From contig VXRI01000282.1 in assembly GCA_009838595.1 (NCBI GenBank), positions 1-5,148 on the forward strand: 5,148 nt of DNA, read 5' to 3'. This document shows, piece after piece, positions 5,031 through 5,148 of the stretch. Each line of letters starts with the position of its first letter. The first letter of the stretch is position 1. Both the position numbers and the translations under genes were made by a program. The stretch comes from Chloroflexota bacterium (GTDB taxonomy: Bacteria; Chloroflexota; Dehalococcoidia; Lucifugimonadales; JADFKI01). A model generated the notes under the pieces. It was not told where the DNA came from. It did not search any database and was given only the letters and a program-made list of their open reading frames with translations.

Positions 5031-5120
5031 TTACCGGATGGACAGTGTTCGATTGGTCAATAGTGTCATTATAAACATATTGCAGCGTGAATTGTGGAAT
5101 AATTTTTTCATGCTAATCAA
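5031..5120 (-). other. Possible leader ORF or end of an upstream gene, before pdxA
   Basis: A leftward frame ending at TAA (5031-5033) is open back to the window edge. It contains a TTG at 5120 and an ATG at 5111, giving 29 or 26 residues. A strong ribosome-site-like AAAGGAGAGG (5129-5138 on the minus strand) lies eight bases before the TTG. The product (MKKLFHNSRCNMFIMT and so on) resembles nothing I know and its codons are AT-rich, unlike the real genes here. It may be a leader peptide, the tail of a gene beyond the edge or chance. It starts upstream of the TATAAT at 5068-5073, so that promoter would not transcribe it whole. Confidence 0.2.
5068..5073 (-). promoter_or_regulatory. Candidate -10 box of the pdxA promoter (TATAAT)
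   Basis: A perfect TATAAT reads leftward, 59 bases before the pdxA ATG, within a markedly AT-rich stretch (5041-5125). The expected -35 region (about 17 bases upstream, near 5091-5096) reads CACAAT and is a poor match to TTGACA. TG occurs two bases before the -10 box rather than at the exact extended -10 spacing. If used, transcription would begin near 5061 with a leader of roughly 50 bases. Confidence 0.4.
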
Positions 5121-5148
5121 TGAACGAACCTCTCCTTTGACGCGCAGG

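Noticed and set aside
1..5148. tRNA or rRNA genes, CRISPR arrays, insertion-sequence ends, integrase attachment sites
   Set aside because: No cloverleaf-type sequence, no regularly spaced long repeats, no transposase frame and no duplicated tRNA end were seen. The CAGT arrays are far too short to be CRISPR.

Overview
The window looks like GC-rich bacterial chromosome in which a fragment of a tailed-phage head module abuts ordinary housekeeping genes. The coding parts are strongly GC-rich at third positions, while the leader at the right end is AT-rich. The organism cannot be named from this sequence. The mix of housekeeping genes with small coiled-coil/membrane proteins and short dispersed spacer repeats gives me only an impression of an uncultured environmental lineage, possibly Chloroflexota, at low confidence.

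Left part (1-1934, + strand): the C-terminal nuclease end of a phage large terminase (entering from outside the window), then a complete HK97-type portal protein. A strong AGGAGG site argues that the portal starts at a GTG (672) rather than at the upstream ATG (657). No prohead protease or major capsid gene follows. The head module stops at the portal, in a 95-base spacer holding a four-copy CAGT array and a GC-rich stem-loop.

Middle (2030-2548, + strand): a DUF167/YggU-family gene and a 67-residue protein with a coiled coil and a C-terminal membrane segment. These face, tail to tail, a leftward block.

Right part (2566-5008, - strand), read right to left: a PdxA-family dehydrogenase, a 61-residue coiled-coil/membrane protein, proC (last step of proline synthesis) and yggT (membrane protein). 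proC and yggT touch with no bases between them and are very probably co-transcribed and translationally coupled. A perfect TATAAT and a good ribosome site precede pdxA. A 13-base direct repeat precedes proC.

No new multi-gene system is demonstrated. The observations most worth following are: (1) two small tail-anchored proteins on opposite strands that align without gaps over their C-terminal halves; (2) two four-copy CAGT arrays, with 8-base and 7-base periods, placed just after the stop codons of two unrelated genes and each overlapping a stem-loop; (3) the abrupt end of the phage module; (4) substitutions at conserved positions in the terminase nuclease and in PdxA.
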